NCBI RefSeq assembly: GCF_033958435.1
Contig: NC_134137.1
Coordinates: forward strand, 60,466,001 to 60,530,000
Direction: 5' to 3'
DNA length: 64,000 bases
From: Carettochelys insculpta
Taxonomy: Eukaryota > Chordata > Testudines > Carettochelyidae
Positions 10,335 to 22,200 of the stretch are shown here, in pieces. The notes under the pieces are model-generated. The model made no database searches, was not told the origin of the DNA, and was given only the letters and a program-made list of their open reading frames with translations. Position 1 is the stretch's first letter, and each line of letters starts with the position of its first letter. The position numbers and the translations under genes are program-made.

Positions 10335-12800
10335 TCAATTAGCACTAGTCCAAGTTGCAAAATCTTCAAAAGAAATTTAAAAAACTGTAACTGTAATGCT
10401 TCATTATACTTTTTTCTTCAACAAGAGTCCAAAAAGAATGAACATCTTAGAAAAAGAAATAGAAGATGTTATGGAACTGAAGTTCAGATTTAATCCAGCC
10501 TGGGAAAACCCACTGGATTTCTCATGAGTGATCCTTGGGTAATGTCTTAAAATCACTGCAACCATTATTATTGGCTTTGATAAGTATTACAAAGATAGTG
10601 AGGCTAGTGGACTATTTTTGCATCTATATTTAGAGAACATAATTGCCATTCTCTGGTTTGTAAATCAGCTGTTGAAACCACTTGGTCATTAAACAATGCC
10701 ATCTAGGATCTTTGTCCAGAAATAGAAGTTACACTTGAGTCAATCAGAGAGCTATCCATTGAGAATATGCTGGAAGAAGCAGACTTCTGTTATGAAATTG
10801 ACTAATAAAGGCACTTACACTGAAACCTTAAGCAAAGTGGCCAAGAAATGCTTGTTAAGCCAGCTGAACCTTAAGCAAAAAGGACAAGCAGTGTTTGTTA
10901 AGCCAGCTGAAAAAGTACACAGTAGATTCTTACAAATCCACAAAAACAACTTCTGAATTCTACTCAGACTCTAACATAATTTTTATAAATGCCTGGCTTA
11001 AAAATGCCAATAGTTGAGTGGAGTAAGGCATTACCAACGATGGGACTGCCATGTGAGCCGGACACAATAGGGAATTTGAACACAGAGTGGTATGGCATAT
11101 GATGAATGAAAGAAGAGTTGACAGTTCTTCCTTACCATCACTAGTTGCTTACCCTGATCTTTGTGCTATGTTTACTGGGATGTAAGAAGTAAGCGTTCTT
11201 TTTTCATTATTGACTAGAATTTAGTGTTTTGAAAGAAGTCATCTTCTGCCTGATCATGTGAAAGAAAGAACAAATCTGTTTGTTGAAGGACTGTATGTAC
11301 TGGGCATGGGAGAGCACACTAAAGATGATCTCACAGCATTGGAGAAGTTAATTAAGAGAATTGTGCAAAATTACAACAAGAAACCAGGAGGGATGTAAGG
11401 ATCCATAGAAGGCTTGAGTATCTTACTTTAATTTGTGTGGGGATTTCAAATCATGAGTTAAATCTAACAAAATGGCCCTGAAGCATTTTTCAGATTTTAC
11501 TATGTTTCCATACAGCTCACCTTTGCCATCCCAGTCTCATCCCATGGCCCTCATGACCCAATAAATTCAATCCTCTTCACCTCCCCAGATTTTAATTCCT
11601 GGGGAAAAATACCTGTTCACACAGCCAATGAAGCCTATCCCTTTCCCAAGACATAGGCTTATAATGGCCAGTCCAAATGCCATCCTGAAATCCATGTGTA
11701 TTTTAGACTAAAGTCAGTGTTTTAAGGAAAGGTTTGAAAGCATATTGGTGTATCCTTTTCTCCTACTATGTCTCACTTTTCTGCAGTTTGTGTAATTCCT
11801 TAAGTTGCACAACCATTCTATTATAATTATAAGTCTCTTGCCGATAACACTCTACCTGGCTATACAAGAAAACATGAATAGGGTCTCTCTTAAAAGCATT
11901 TCATGTCTTCAGGTTCTTCATAAGCGAAAAAAAAGTCTAATTTTAGTTTAAATGGATTTTAATCTGACATGTTGATTTGAGTAAGAGAGATAAATTCCCA
12001 AGGGTTTTTCTACATTGAAAATAAGTGAAATGACAGTTGCTTTTGAATGTTCTTATTTTCTGAAGGTTTTTCTTTTCATGGTATCTAATGATACAGCTTT
12101 AAAATATATAATAGAGAACACTCCTGAATTTGCTGGAAGTTAGACTTAGATGGGTCATTTCCATCTGTATTATTTATGACTATACTAGCAGGTTGCAAAA
12201 CATTCTTACTTTGGTTGAGCCAATTAATGATAAGTTTTTCATGGAGTAGGTATTCATCAGGAATTGGGTATTCATGTAGTTCTAAGATAAACTTTTGTGT
12301 GCAATTTATTCTGAACACAATAAACAGAAGTGTATAGCTCATCCTCAATTGCTATCTCATTTGTACATCATAAATATAAAAACTGTATTGAAGGTATGCT
12401 TGACTTACCGTGTATACATACCTAATAAAAGCAAATATCTCCAAATGCTTTAGACAGAATTGTAAAGTACTCTCTCATTATGATCTAAACCTTTTAAACA
12501 TAAAACATAGTATAAACCTTGAGCATTTTACTAAAGCTACCATGCCAGATGCAAATTCAATAGCCTTGTCTCTTACGCTTACCATATTTATCAGGTTCAC
12601 TCTGATTAGTTTTTCCCAGCCTGCCTTTGTCCCCTTCCCTTTTCCCAGCTCTAGTGGCAACGAAGAGGGACTAATACAGAAGCTTTATTTCTGTATGAAC
12701 TTCCATGGGCCTGAATTTGATGAGTCTGCACAAGAGCATTTTATTTCCTCTTCAGAAATAGCTCGTCAGATATGAAAGAGCAAGAGAACAAGCTCTGTAC
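10335..12800. other. No gene recognised; AT-rich single-copy-like sequence
   Basis: No frame longer than about 90 codons, no recognisable repeat ends and no convincing exon flanked by splice sites. Old decayed repeats may be present but could not be named. Confidence 0.5.
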
Positions 12801-13072
12801 TAAAACAACGAGAAGTCCGGGGTTCCCTATAAGCTGGGGGCTTCAGTGGCCACCCAGAAGAGATTCATGTGCCACCTGAGCACCCACAGTCGACAGCATG
12901 TGTTTCTATTGGTGGTGCACATTTGCTCATGCTTTGTGCACATAACAAAATTTAGCCCACCCATGGATGGAAAATTTAGAGGGAACACTGGAGAAGTCCT
13001 GTAGCACCTTAAAGACAAACAGACTTATTTGGGCATAAGCTTTTGTGGTTAAAACCCCCTTCATAAGATGCA
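12801..13072 (-). mobile_element. PLE-derived hammerhead-like element, minus strand, interrupted by a hAT
   Basis: After removing the hAT at 12818-12990 plus one duplication, 12801-12817 joins 12999-13072. Read on the minus strand this gives the turtle PLE-end layout: hammerhead-like core, GTTTGTCTTTAAGGTGC-type tail and GGACTT end. The core is decayed: CTTATGA stands for CTGATGA and AAAA for GAAA. Catalysis is therefore not expected. Confidence 0.65.
12818..12990. mobile_element. Short hAT-type element with perfect 8-bp target duplication
   Basis: The element begins CGGGGTTCCCTATAAG and ends TTAGAGGGAACACTG. It is flanked by identical octamers GAGAAGTC at 12810-12817 and 12991-12998, the hallmark of hAT insertion. 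At 173 bp it is non-autonomous. It interrupts a PLE-derived element. Confidence 0.85.
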
Positions 13073-14065
13073 CTGGAATGGAAATACAGAAACAGGGATA
13101 TATATGTACTAGTATATTAAAAGCTCTGTACTATGGTACTCACATCTTTGTGCAAAACCTGATAGTCCCAGAGTTCTGTTCAACATTTCTTCTTTGGCCT
13201 TTGTTGCGAACAGGACTATAGACTGTGTATGTAGCCTTTCTTCCCACACCCTTATGTACATATGGCCTACCATTGCTGTCTTATTTCCCCCTTTTGAGTG
13301 AGCCACTCCCATGGCTCATACTGACTGACGTCCTTTCCCCGCTCTTGCTGAGTTCTTTGCTCCCGCCCAATTTTCAACAGATCATCTTCCCACGGAGAGA
13401 AAAGTGATTCAGGGTTGAGATCCAAGCAGATGGAGCTGGACTCCCAGAAGAAATTAAAGGATGACCAATGATGGCTCATCCACATCAGACTCCAGAATGC
13501 AATGATGAGGAAGAGCAAAAGCACAAGGCTGGAGAAGGGCAAGAGTTTTCTTATCACTGACTTTCCCACAATGTCTTTTAAATATAGAAACGGAGGGCAG
13601 GGGGGTGTGCGGAACTAAAACACCACTGTTTTACTTCAGTGATATACTGATGTAACTCCACTGACTTGAATTACACTGGTGCATCAGCAATGACTGACAT
13701 TTAAAAGTACCATGATCTTTAGACTCAGCATATAAATCTTCTGAGTTAGCATCTACTAAACATCAGCCACCTGTTTTACAGGTGAGAGGTTTGGAAACTG
13801 GGGTTGCATGTGACAGCTTCATGCCATTTACCAGGGCACACGATCCCAGAGAAATAAATAATATAATGAAACCCCAAGAGTAATAATCAAAAAGCACATG
13901 ACACTGTACAATAGTTTTGCTGAAATTCCATTCAGCTTTTATCAGGTTTCTGGGATCAAAGAGGTTATTTCAGAAGGGCAATCAATGCAAAGAAGGTAAG
14001 TGGATAATTACACAGATGCTTCAACAAAAAGGCCTTCCCAAGTACGGGTGTTGAGTCCAGCAGAG
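13073..14065. other. No gene recognised (downstream of CCDC70)
   Basis: This lies 3' of the minus-strand CCDC70 gene and may contain its 3' UTR. No clear poly(A) signal could be fixed. Short frames at 13225-13570 have no recognisable homology. Confidence 0.4.
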
Positions 14066-14668
14066 CTACCCTCTTTCTCTCAGGACATCTGAGCCATGCC
14101 CCCCAGCTTCATCAATTGCTACAGCTAGCAGGAACTGTTCTCTCAGAGGGTCAAATGCCCCCTCCCAAATAGATTTTTCATCTTCTTGGAGGGCCTTTTC
14201 GTCTTCTCGGAGAGCTTCCTCAACATCCCAGAAAGCTCTTTCCTCTTCTAGGAGGGTTTTTTCATCAGCCCAGAGAGCTCTTTCTTCTGCCCACAGGACC
14301 TTCTCCTCCTCCAGGAGAACATGGTCCTTTTCCCAGAGGACCTGGTCCTCCTCCCAGAAAGCCTTGTCCTTTGTCCAGAAGGCATTATACCCCTTCCAGA
14401 AGTCCCTGTACCCCTGCCAGAAGGCTTTTGCTTCTTCCCGAAAAGCCTTTTCTGCTTCCCGAAAAACCTTTTCCTCCTCCCAGATGGGGTTTTCCTCCTC
14501 CCAGTAGGCCTGGATTGCCATTCTGAAAGCCTTGATCTTGTCCCGAAAAGCATTCATCTTCTCCCGAAAACCTTTGATCTTCTCCTGAAAATCCTTGATT
14601 GCCTCCCGAAAAGCTTTCTCGTCCCATAGTTTCTTAATGAGCTTCTTCTGGCGGGAAGTGTAGGACAT
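14066..14668 (-). CDS. CCDC70: Coiled-coil domain-containing protein 70 homologue
   Basis: A 200-residue open frame with no interruption. The N-terminus, SRQKKLIKKLWDEKAFRE, closely resembles the internal RQKKL...EEKAFREE segment of mammalian CCDC70. From residue 20 to about 167 an aromatic or aliphatic residue (mostly F, then L) recurs exactly every seventh position in about 22 units of the form K-A-F-W/R-E-E, giving a long, highly charged helix rich in W and E. A divergent tail of about 30 residues follows. CCDC70 function is poorly known; in mammals it is mainly a testis-expressed gene (recalled knowledge). The frame starts at ATG 14668 directly after an in-frame TAG. That TAG ends a possible splice acceptor, so an upstream 5' UTR exon is likely. 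Mammalian CCDC70 has a longer N-terminus that is absent here. Two decayed relatives lie at 22.2-22.7 and 28.4-28.8 kb. Confidence 0.88.
   Translation of the reverse strand: MSYTSRQKKLIKKLWDEKAFREAIKDFQEKIKGFREKMNAFRDKIKAFRMAIQAYWEEENPIWEEEKVFREAEKAFREEAKAFWQGYRDFWKGYNAFWTKDKAFWEEDQVLWEKDHVLLEEEKVLWAEERALWADEKTLLEEERAFWDVEEALREDEKALQEDEKSIWEGAFDPLREQFLLAVAIDEAGGHGSDVLRERG
14160..14615 (-). repeat. 21-bp (7-codon) tandem repeats within CCDC70
   Basis: The heptad structure of the protein is visible in the DNA as about 22 imperfect 21-bp units with words such as TTCTCCCGAAAA and CCTCCCAGAAGG (plus strand). Units vary in sequence but never in length, so selection has kept both frame and period. 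Confidence 0.85.
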
Positions 14669-14952
14669 CTAGCAACAATGGTGGTTTTATTCAGTCACTT
14701 GCCACTCTTGGTAAAAGCTCTCATTGTTTATGGAGGCTGGTGAGGAAAAGGGATGGTCCAAGCCCAGTCCAGCTTGTCACATCCTATAGCCCATGAGACA
14801 GAAAAGTGTCAAGGTGTCAGCAACGACTATCATAATTGGAATTGCTCAAATATATGCAGTAATTGTGTATATCAAGGGAGTTAAAATATGGCTTCACCAT
14901 AAATACAGATTTCTGCCAAGTGAAAAGCCTTATCGTTGGCAAACATTTGTAT

Positions 14953-15142
14953 AGGGGAGGGGTAGCTCAGTGGTTTGAGCGTTGGCCTGCTAAATCCTGG
15001 GTTGTGAGCTCAATTTGTGAGGAGGCCATTTAGGGATTGGGGCAAATAGAAGCTAGGGATGGTGCTCGGTCCTGCCAAGAGGGTAGGGTACTGGACTAGA
15101 TGACCTCCAAAGGTCCCTTCCAGTCCTAGAAGATAAACATCT
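14953..15142 (+). mobile_element. Cry I-type tRNA-derived SINE of turtles
   Basis: A full-length pol III SINE. The A box is TAGCTCAGTGGTTTGAGC (14963-14980) and the B box is GGTTGTGAGCTCAATTT (14999-15015), with GAGGAGGCCATTTAGGGAT following as in the family. The CR1-like 3' tail has GGACTAGATGACCTCC and AGGTCCCTTCCAGTCCTAG. The tRNA-like head joined to a CR1-type tail defines the cryptodiran SINE family and is the best single clue to the organism. Confidence 0.88.
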
Positions 15143-16897
15143 CCATTTACATTTAAAAAATTAGTGTCATATTTGGCCTGGGATCCTGTACCTCATTGTG
15201 GGTGTAATAGCTAGGCCAAGATTTTCCGAAATGACTTTGGATGCCTCTGTTTTTCGAGTGCCCGACTTGAGCTCCTTAAAGGAACTGTGGGTTTCTGAAC
15301 ATGAGGAGCAATCACCTTCTGAAAATCAGGCCCTTGAAGGTATCTTGAAGTGACCACCTCAAAAATGGAGATGCACACAATCACTAATCACCTAACCAGT
15401 GGAGGGAGGAAACAATCCAATTCTCAACTGAATAATTCTGCCTTGTAATTCCTGAACTGAGTGTAAAGCTGATTATTTATTCATACTGTTATATTTATTA
15501 TGAATTATTGTACAGTGCCTCAGGCTCTGAAGCAGGGGAGAAAGGTGCTTTATAAATCATCTTTTTCACTATTTGATTATGCAAGAGATTCCCAGCCCTT
15601 TGCTGGAAAATTAGGAAAGGCTTCAGGGATAACAAGGGCAGTGCAAGGCAATGGTGATTATCAAGGAGATGGGAAGCGTGTGATCCCTTAAAGCTCCTTT
15701 TTCCTTGATTCCTCCTCTCATCGTGCGAGCTCTAGGTGTGTAGAGGTCTTACCAGGGCAGAGCTCAGTGGGCCCTCCCCATAGTTTTTCATGCAGATGTG
15801 GAAATCTAGGGGGATGGTTTCTGGTCACTGGGCTGAGTGGGGGAAGGGTGAATGAAAGGCGCCACGGCTGGCCTCTCTCGTGGCTCTTAGGGTGAGCTGT
15901 GTGTCTCGCAGTCCCACTGTTGGAGAGAACCACCATGGGGAACCCTGTGTGGATGAAGAAAGAAACAACTGGTGCTCCTGGTCTCACCTACTCCCCTGAT
16001 ACTCCTCTGGCCTCCTATTGAGAAGGGATATGAACAAGTCACTGGCACTGCAAAAGCTGAGAGTCTGTGCAAATGCTGCCTGGAGTGGGGGGAGAGAAAG
16101 GGGATATAAGTGATGTTCCACTGCATCCTGACAGGGCAGCACACCTCTAGCCTCGCTCCCTGTGATGCTCTTGGTAATACCTGAACAACAGTGACTTCTT
16201 CTCAACAAAAGTTACTGCTGGCAGTGGCTCTCTCGTGGGACTCCTGGGGAGGTGAGTCCTTTTCCTCAAGGAGACCCGTAAGGAGCATCTGGTCTTTTCC
16301 TGCCCTCTGGGATCGCTGTTGGTGGCAGTCAGTAGGATAATGGAAGTTCCATCCCATCTACCTCCACTAACAAGAAGGTCTGTGAAGCAGCCCATAAACA
16401 AAGGGAATAGGGTGGCAGACCTGATCCCAACATATGCTCTGTGGTGGAGAGAGGGAGGGAGCCTTGGAGGAATGGCAAGGGCAGATCAGTTCCAACTCTT
16501 TGGAAGACTTTTGATGAGCAATGACAGTAGCAGCAACAGGAGGCAAATTTTGCCATTCTGTATGTGCAGCTGCTTCAGCCTGGTACTTCCCTGAGGTTCT
16601 GGGCAGGAAGGAGATAGAGGCAGAGTTAGCAAGCAGAAGATAGGATTGTTCTGAGTCTTTTAAATAAAAGACCCACATGTAACCTTGCACCTCGGAGTGA
16701 GTGGCAGCGCTTGTTCCATTTGTTCATTCCCATGCCCTAGCCACACTTTTTCTTATCTCTCACATAGAATTTTTCCCTCCCACATCCTTCCTCTCTTCCA
16801 ACAGGGGACTGGAGAAATCCAAAGGACATGATTCCCCTCCCTCGGGATATAAGTAATTCACATGTAGTTTTTAAAGGGGGTTATTTATCATGGAGCG
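15143..16897. other. No gene recognised
   Basis: Mixed sequence with several overlapping frames of 75-107 codons on both strands at 15.7-16.7 kb. Their composition and lack of known motifs suggest chance frames. No repeat termini were recognised. Confidence 0.45.
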
Positions 16898-17190
16898 CAC
16901 GGGTGGGAAAACTCCAGTCTGTTGGCCAGATGTGGTTTGTGAGGGTTAGCTGCTGGTGGGCCACCAGACACTTTGTTTGCCTGTTTCCACAGGCACAGAG
17001 CCCCACAGCTCTCAGTGGCTGCAGTTGGATGTTCTCGGCGAAAAGTGGTGGCCTGGCCAACGCTTTTTCTGCAGCTCCCATTGGCCAGGAATGGCAAACC
17101 ACAGCCAATGGGAACCGTGAGCAGCCTTGCCTGCAGACACTCAGGTAAACAAACCATCCAGCGGTCCATCAGCAGCCAAACCTGCTGAAC
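16898..17190. mobile_element. hAT-like non-autonomous element, same family as 38924-39238
   Basis: Starts CACGGGTGGGAAAACTCC. It shares a long internal phrase with the 38.9-kb copy: GGTTAGCTGCTGG, GCCACCAGACA, TTTGTTTGCCTG, then CACAG..ACAGAGCCC and a TTGGCCAGGAATGG box. The right end is imprecise (near AAACCTGCTG). Confidence 0.6.
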
Positions 17191-17384
17191 TGCATTTAAC
17201 CAGCACACCAGAGGATCCCCACCCTAATGTAGAGGGAGACCCATATTCTGTATTAAAGAAGAACAATTTCATTCAGAGTTTCTTACACTTACCAGCCTAA
17301 TTACCAGTAGCATGATGGCAGCCAATAAGGATCTTAAATACAACCAGCCTTCTTTCAAATTAAATCTCTCATGTATGATATTTC

Positions 17385-18360
17385 TATTAATTGGCATTTT
17401 GTTTAAAACAAACAAAAGGAAGTATTTTTTCACACACGACACAGCCAACCTGTGGAACTCCTGGCCAGATGATGATGTGAAGGCCAAGACTATAACAGGA
17501 TTCCGAAAAGAGCTAGGTACATTCATGGAGGATAGGTCTCGCAATGGTTATTAGCCAGGGTGGACAGGGATGGTGTATCTACCCCAGGGCTGGGATCTGG
17601 CCCGCAGGCACAGCAGGGAGCCTCAGGCAGGTTCCCTGTCTACCCCGCTCCCTCTCCCTCCGCATGCCACTCAGAAAAGCAACTGCAGGGCCCTGTTTGC
17701 CTTTCGGTAGCTGAGCGGGGAGTGGGGAGAGGCTTCAAGCACTACCCCTGCCTCCAGCACCATTTCATTGACTGGTTTCTGGCTAATGGAAGCTTCCTGT
17801 TTGAAGTCTCACTCCTCCTCCCCTCAGGCTCACGGACATCCAAGGCTCCTTCCAGGGCTCTGCAGGCAAAGCTGAGCAGGAGGTGACGTCAGCTTGTCTG
17901 CGAAATCAGCTTGCAAGCTGGCCAGAAGTTACCCACGTTAGTCTCCCAGCCACAGCCTGCCAGTGGCACCCCAGACCCTCTGTACCCCCAAAGCTTCTGT
18001 CCCCCGCCCCCCCACTCCTGGCCTCCATCTCCACATAACCCAAACTCTATGTCCCTCACCCTGCTCCACATTCCCTTAACCCAAGCTCCCTTCTGCACCC
18101 AACCTCCATCCCAGACTCTGCACACTCTCCATTAATGGCATGCAAGAATGCAGCCTTCAACCACTTTTCAAATTCTTGCTCACTCCGGCTCTAGTCTCTG
18201 TTTACCGGAAGCTGGGAATATTTTGCAGGGGATGGATGACTTGGTGATTACCTGCTCTGTTTGCTTCCTCTGGGACACTTGGCACTGGCCACTGTCAAAA
18301 GACAGGTTCTGGGCAAGCTGGACCTTTGGTCTGACCTGGTCTGACCTTTCATATATTCTT
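17385..18360 (+). mobile_element. CR1 LINE 3' portion, split by a hAT-like insert
   Basis: Block 17385-17584 encodes the CR1 C-terminus (KTNKRKYFFTHDTANLWNSW, then FRKELGTFMEDRSRNGY) and enters the 3' UTR. Block 18189-18360 continues the UTR with the CTTGGTGATTACCTG, CACTTGGCACTGGCC and GACCTTTGGTCTGACC phrases. The two blocks are co-linear around a 0.6-kb insert. Stops upstream of 17312 show a truncated, dead copy. Confidence 0.8.
17585..18188. mobile_element. hAT-like GC-rich non-autonomous element inside CR1
   Basis: Begins CAGGGCTGGGATCTGGCC and ends near TGCTCACTCCGG, a weak inverted pair. Flanking octamers ATCTACCC (17577-17584) and CTCTAGTC (18189-18196) agree at 5 of 8. The interior is C-rich with degenerate CCC-AAC-type runs similar to 48.05-48.3 kb. 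CR1 sequence resumes at the right flank, which supports the insertion. Confidence 0.55.
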
Positions 18361-19159
18361 CTGTCTGGCTCTCTCTCCCTTCCTGGACTGCATACTTCTC
18401 CTTTTCTCATCCTCGCCCTACCTCCAACCAACAGGAGCAGAGTGCACATGGTCTCTGCCTTGTTCGTTGCACTTTGCTGAGCCTGGTGGGCCAATAAATT
18501 CCACATGCAGAACAATGCATTCATTGCCCTGCTGTAGCCAGTGTGCTCATTCCCAGTGGTTTCCAGCCTACCACAAATCAGGGTACTTGAGGCAATCTGC
18601 CCTTGCTAATTGGTTTGTGCCACATTTACTGATCTAATTTTGCCTTAGCTATAAAACAATTGCACGAGACATGTTGGTATTTTAGTTCAGAGCTGCTGTA
18701 GTCCAGCTAAGGGAGGCACATAAGCAATTTCCCATTGCATTTAGTGCACCTTGATGAACTCATGCAGTTACAGTCTCAGAGGGACAGCTATGTTAATCTG
18801 TAGCTTCGCACATAACAAGCTCTTTTAGAAACACTCCGTAAAGAGCTATTCCATTTCATCTTAAATCATGTTTCTGGACTAGCTTTACAAAAATGCAGGC
18901 ATAACTTTTTCATTTTGTACACCGTAATTATCAAATAGAAAATATAATGAAACCATATCATTTTGTTCTACATATCTGCAACTATTATTTCTCTTATGTA
19001 AAAATAACAGTTGTTGGGTCATTGCAGATATCCCTAGATGTGAGATAAGATGACAACCTGGGTTTAGCTGTTGAGTGGCAGAGGCCTTATGGATAGACTG
19101 AGCAAATAATTTCTTTCCCCAATAAGACTTTTTTCTGGAATGTCTTACTGTCTCTAGAT
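18361..19159. other. Unassigned sequence with a PLE-tail fragment
   Basis: At 18769-18810 a minus-strand fragment of the PLE-type end is visible: CAGAGGGACAGCTATGTTAA followed by TCTGTAGCTTCGCA, the counterpart of the GGCTACC/CTCTGATAC tail seen at 29.7 kb. The rest is not recognised. Confidence 0.45.
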
Positions 19160-20770
19160 TTCAGAAAGTCTCGCAGACCTAGTGAGGAGGGCCTTAAACT
19201 AGGTTCATCAGGGGAAGGTGACACAAGCCCTGAGGTAAGTGGGGAAGGAGGAGGGGACAATCAAGTGGGTTTCCTGGGTGAGGAGGAGAAAGTGGGCCAA
19301 TCAGACCCTTATGTAAGATGCTTGTACACTAATGCCAGAAGCCTGGGGAACAAACAGGAAGAATTAGAGGCCCTGGCACTGTCAAAGAAGTATGAGGTGG
19401 CTGGAATAATGGAGACTTGGTGGAACAATTTGCATAACTGGAGCATGCTCATGGAAGGTTATAAACTGTTTAGGAAGGACAGACAGGGGAGAAAAGGAGG
19501 AGGGGTTGCGCTCTATGTGAGGGAGCAGTATGATTGCTCAGAGCTCCAGTATGAGGAGGGAGAAAATTCAGTTGAGTGTCTTTGGGTTAAGCTTAGAGGA
19601 GGAAGCAAGAGAGGTGATGTTGTAATTGGTGTCTGCTATAGACCGCCAGATCAGGGAGATGAGATAGATGAGGTTTTCTTCAGGCAGCTTAGTGAAGCTT
19701 CCAAATCACAGGCCCTGGTTCTCATGGGAGACTTTAATCATCCGGACATTTGTTGGGAGAACAATACATCAGCACACAGATAATCCAGGAAGTTTTTGGA
19801 GAATGTTGGGGATAACTTCTTGGTACAAGTGCTGAAGGAACCAGCCAGGGCTGTGCACAACTTGACCTGCTGCTCACAAACAGGGAAGAACTAGTAGGAG
19901 AAATAGAAGTGGAAGGAAACCTGGGCTGCAGCGAACATGAGATCACAGATTTCAGGATCCGGACAAAAGGAAGAAAGGTGAGCAGTAACATTCAGACCCT
20001 TGATTTCAGAAGAGCAGACTTCGACTCCCTGAGAGAAAAGATGAACAGGATCCCTTGGGAAACAAAGATGAAGGGGAAAAGAGTTGAAGAGAACTGGCAG
20101 TATTTTAAAGAAGTCTTACTGAAGGCACAGCAACAAACCATCCTGCTGCATAGTAAGAAATGCAAACACGGTAGGCAACCAGCTTGGCTTATTGGGGAAA
20201 TCCTTAGCTTAAACTCAAAAAGGATGCACACAAGAAATGGAAACATGGACGTTGACTAAGGAGGAGTATAAACATACGGCTGGAGAATGCCAGGCAGTAA
20301 TGACGAAAGCGAAAGCGCACTTGGAACTGCAGCTGGCAAGGGATGTGAAGAGTAACAAGAAGGGTTTCTACAGGCATGTGAACAATAAACAGGTTATCAG
20401 AGAAGGTGTGGGGCCATTACTGGATGAGGGAGTAACCTAGTGACAGATGATTCAGGAAAAGGTGAAGTACTCAATGGTTTTTTTGCCTCAGTCTTCATGG
20501 ACAAAGTCAACTTCCACATGAAGGTCCTAGACAATGCAGCATCGGAAGGTGGAGGGCAGCCATCTGTGGGGAAGGAACGAGTTCTGAGCTATCTAGAAAA
20601 ACTAAATGTACACAAATGCATGGGTCTGGATTTAATGCACCCAAGGGTACTGAGGGAATTGGCGGAGGTCATTGCTGAACCTTTGGCCATTATCTTTTAA
20701 GACTCCTGGAGATTGGGGAAGATACCGGATGACTAGAAAAAGGCAAACGTAGTACCCAGCTTTAAAAAAC
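19160..20770 (+). mobile_element. CR1 LINE 5' half with endonuclease domain, 3' half missing
   Basis: The block at 19265-19783 encodes a CR1 apurinic-like endonuclease: YTNARSLGNKQEELEAL, IMETWWNN, RKGGGVALYVREQ, VCYRPPDQGDE, and ALVLMGDFNHPDICWE with the catalytic GDFN. Later blocks (19909-20259, 20237-20440, 20440-20700) continue the linker and reach the start of the RT (NGFFASVF, KCMGLDLMHPRVLREL, EPLAIIF, then a KANVV-like phrase) in shifting frames. Homology stops near 20770, before the palm motifs. CR1 copies are normally 5'-truncated, so loss of the 3' part is unusual and points to a later deletion or rearrangement. Confidence 0.85.
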
Positions 20771-22200
20771 TGCAAAACTTTTGTAAGAAATTTGAGAGAG
20801 ACTGTACAGTACTTACCCAACTGGAGTCCTTAACGCAACTGGGTGTCTGCTGTCCTTTGATGATTGCCTAACTAAGCTGCAGGTCACCCATAGTGATGTC
20901 ATTTCACAAAGTGCAACAGCAATGATTCAAACCAAATGACATTGATATATTCTTATGATGGTCATTGGGGTAGACGTTAATGAAGGAAGAGCCCAGAATG
21001 GATCTGGGTTCCCCCCTCTTACTTTACTGTAAATGACCATCCATTCATGGGTTGTAATAAACAGAATTATAAAACCACAACAAACTGCATGGGAATCTTA
21101 ACTTGGCTGTTGGGTTAAGTATTCCTGTTGAGGGATCATTTCAAAAGAGGCTTCCCTCAATGTTCTATAAATATTAGGCAAATATCAGTATTTTATTATT
21201 GTATGTATATGAAGCTTAACACCTAATGTAATAAACATGTTACATGAAGAAAATAGAAATTTACATGTTATGTGACATTAGCCCAGGAGATCACAACCCT
21301 GTGGCACAAAAGGCAAGATATAAAAAAAAGTCCCAAAAGCACTGTGAGCCCTCAGAGCCAGAGCCTGCAGAGATTGCTGAGGGGCTTTTAATGGAAGGTA
21401 GAAATCTGGGGCCAAAACAGAAAAAAAGAGAAGAAAGAGCCTTTGAGGGAGGAATAGAGATGGTGCGTATTAACATGAGCAACGTACTTCACATCACAAA
21501 CAAAATAAATTGTAATGTATTAATGAGTATGGGTACAGCTGCCCCTCTTGGATCAGATCATAATTGGTTAATTGTGTGTCATAAGCCTTGTGCTGGTAAT
21601 TGCTCCTTTTCCTGTGCCTGGGCTTTTTTGGTGATGAGGAATTTCAGATTTAGCCTTGCTTCCACTATGAAGTTCAGAATAGTCATGATATGTAGCTTAA
21701 GAAGATTATCAAGTTCTACAGAAGATAGCCACGCGTTTATTACAGTGATTTGAGTATTGAATATTGATGTACTTTTGAACTAGACTTTGAAATTTCCAGC
21801 ACATCAGGAACAAATCACAAGTTATCCAACCAGCGATGGGATTCCTGGGCTGGCTATGGAGAGATTTCTCTGATCTAGTCAATTATTAAAATTGCAGTTG
21901 AAAATGTTAGATCACCATCTGTGTGAGAATAAAGATTTCAGTCACCCTTTTACAAGTGACAGGTTCTAAAACAGGAGAGGTCATTCAGCAAGCGTGTGGC
22001 AGTGTGCTAGAGATGGAAATAAAATTAATCAAATAGAATAACAAATTTAAAAGGAAAAACTCATGATCTTAAACTGTTAGAGATTTATTATATTCTTGGG
22101 ATCAGAAGGACAGACAAAGCTCTGTTTTTGTTCACACGGGCTGCCGTTCCTTTTTTTTCACGTCCATCACAGTATATATACTGTTCTCTAGTTTGCACAA
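20771..22200. other. No gene recognised; contains an unidentified 169-codon frame
   Basis: A plus-strand frame at 21244-21753 is open for 169 codons, with a basic, KKRE-rich middle (around 21400-21440) and a cysteine/tryptophan-containing end. I do not recognise it and see no flanking splice or promoter evidence, so it is not annotated as a gene. Confidence 0.4.

Noticed and set aside
14321..14629. Plus-strand 102-codon frame (PEDLVLLPESLVL type) opposite CCDC70
   Set aside because: It is the antisense reading of the 21-bp repeats. The minus-strand reading has homology and a proper start.
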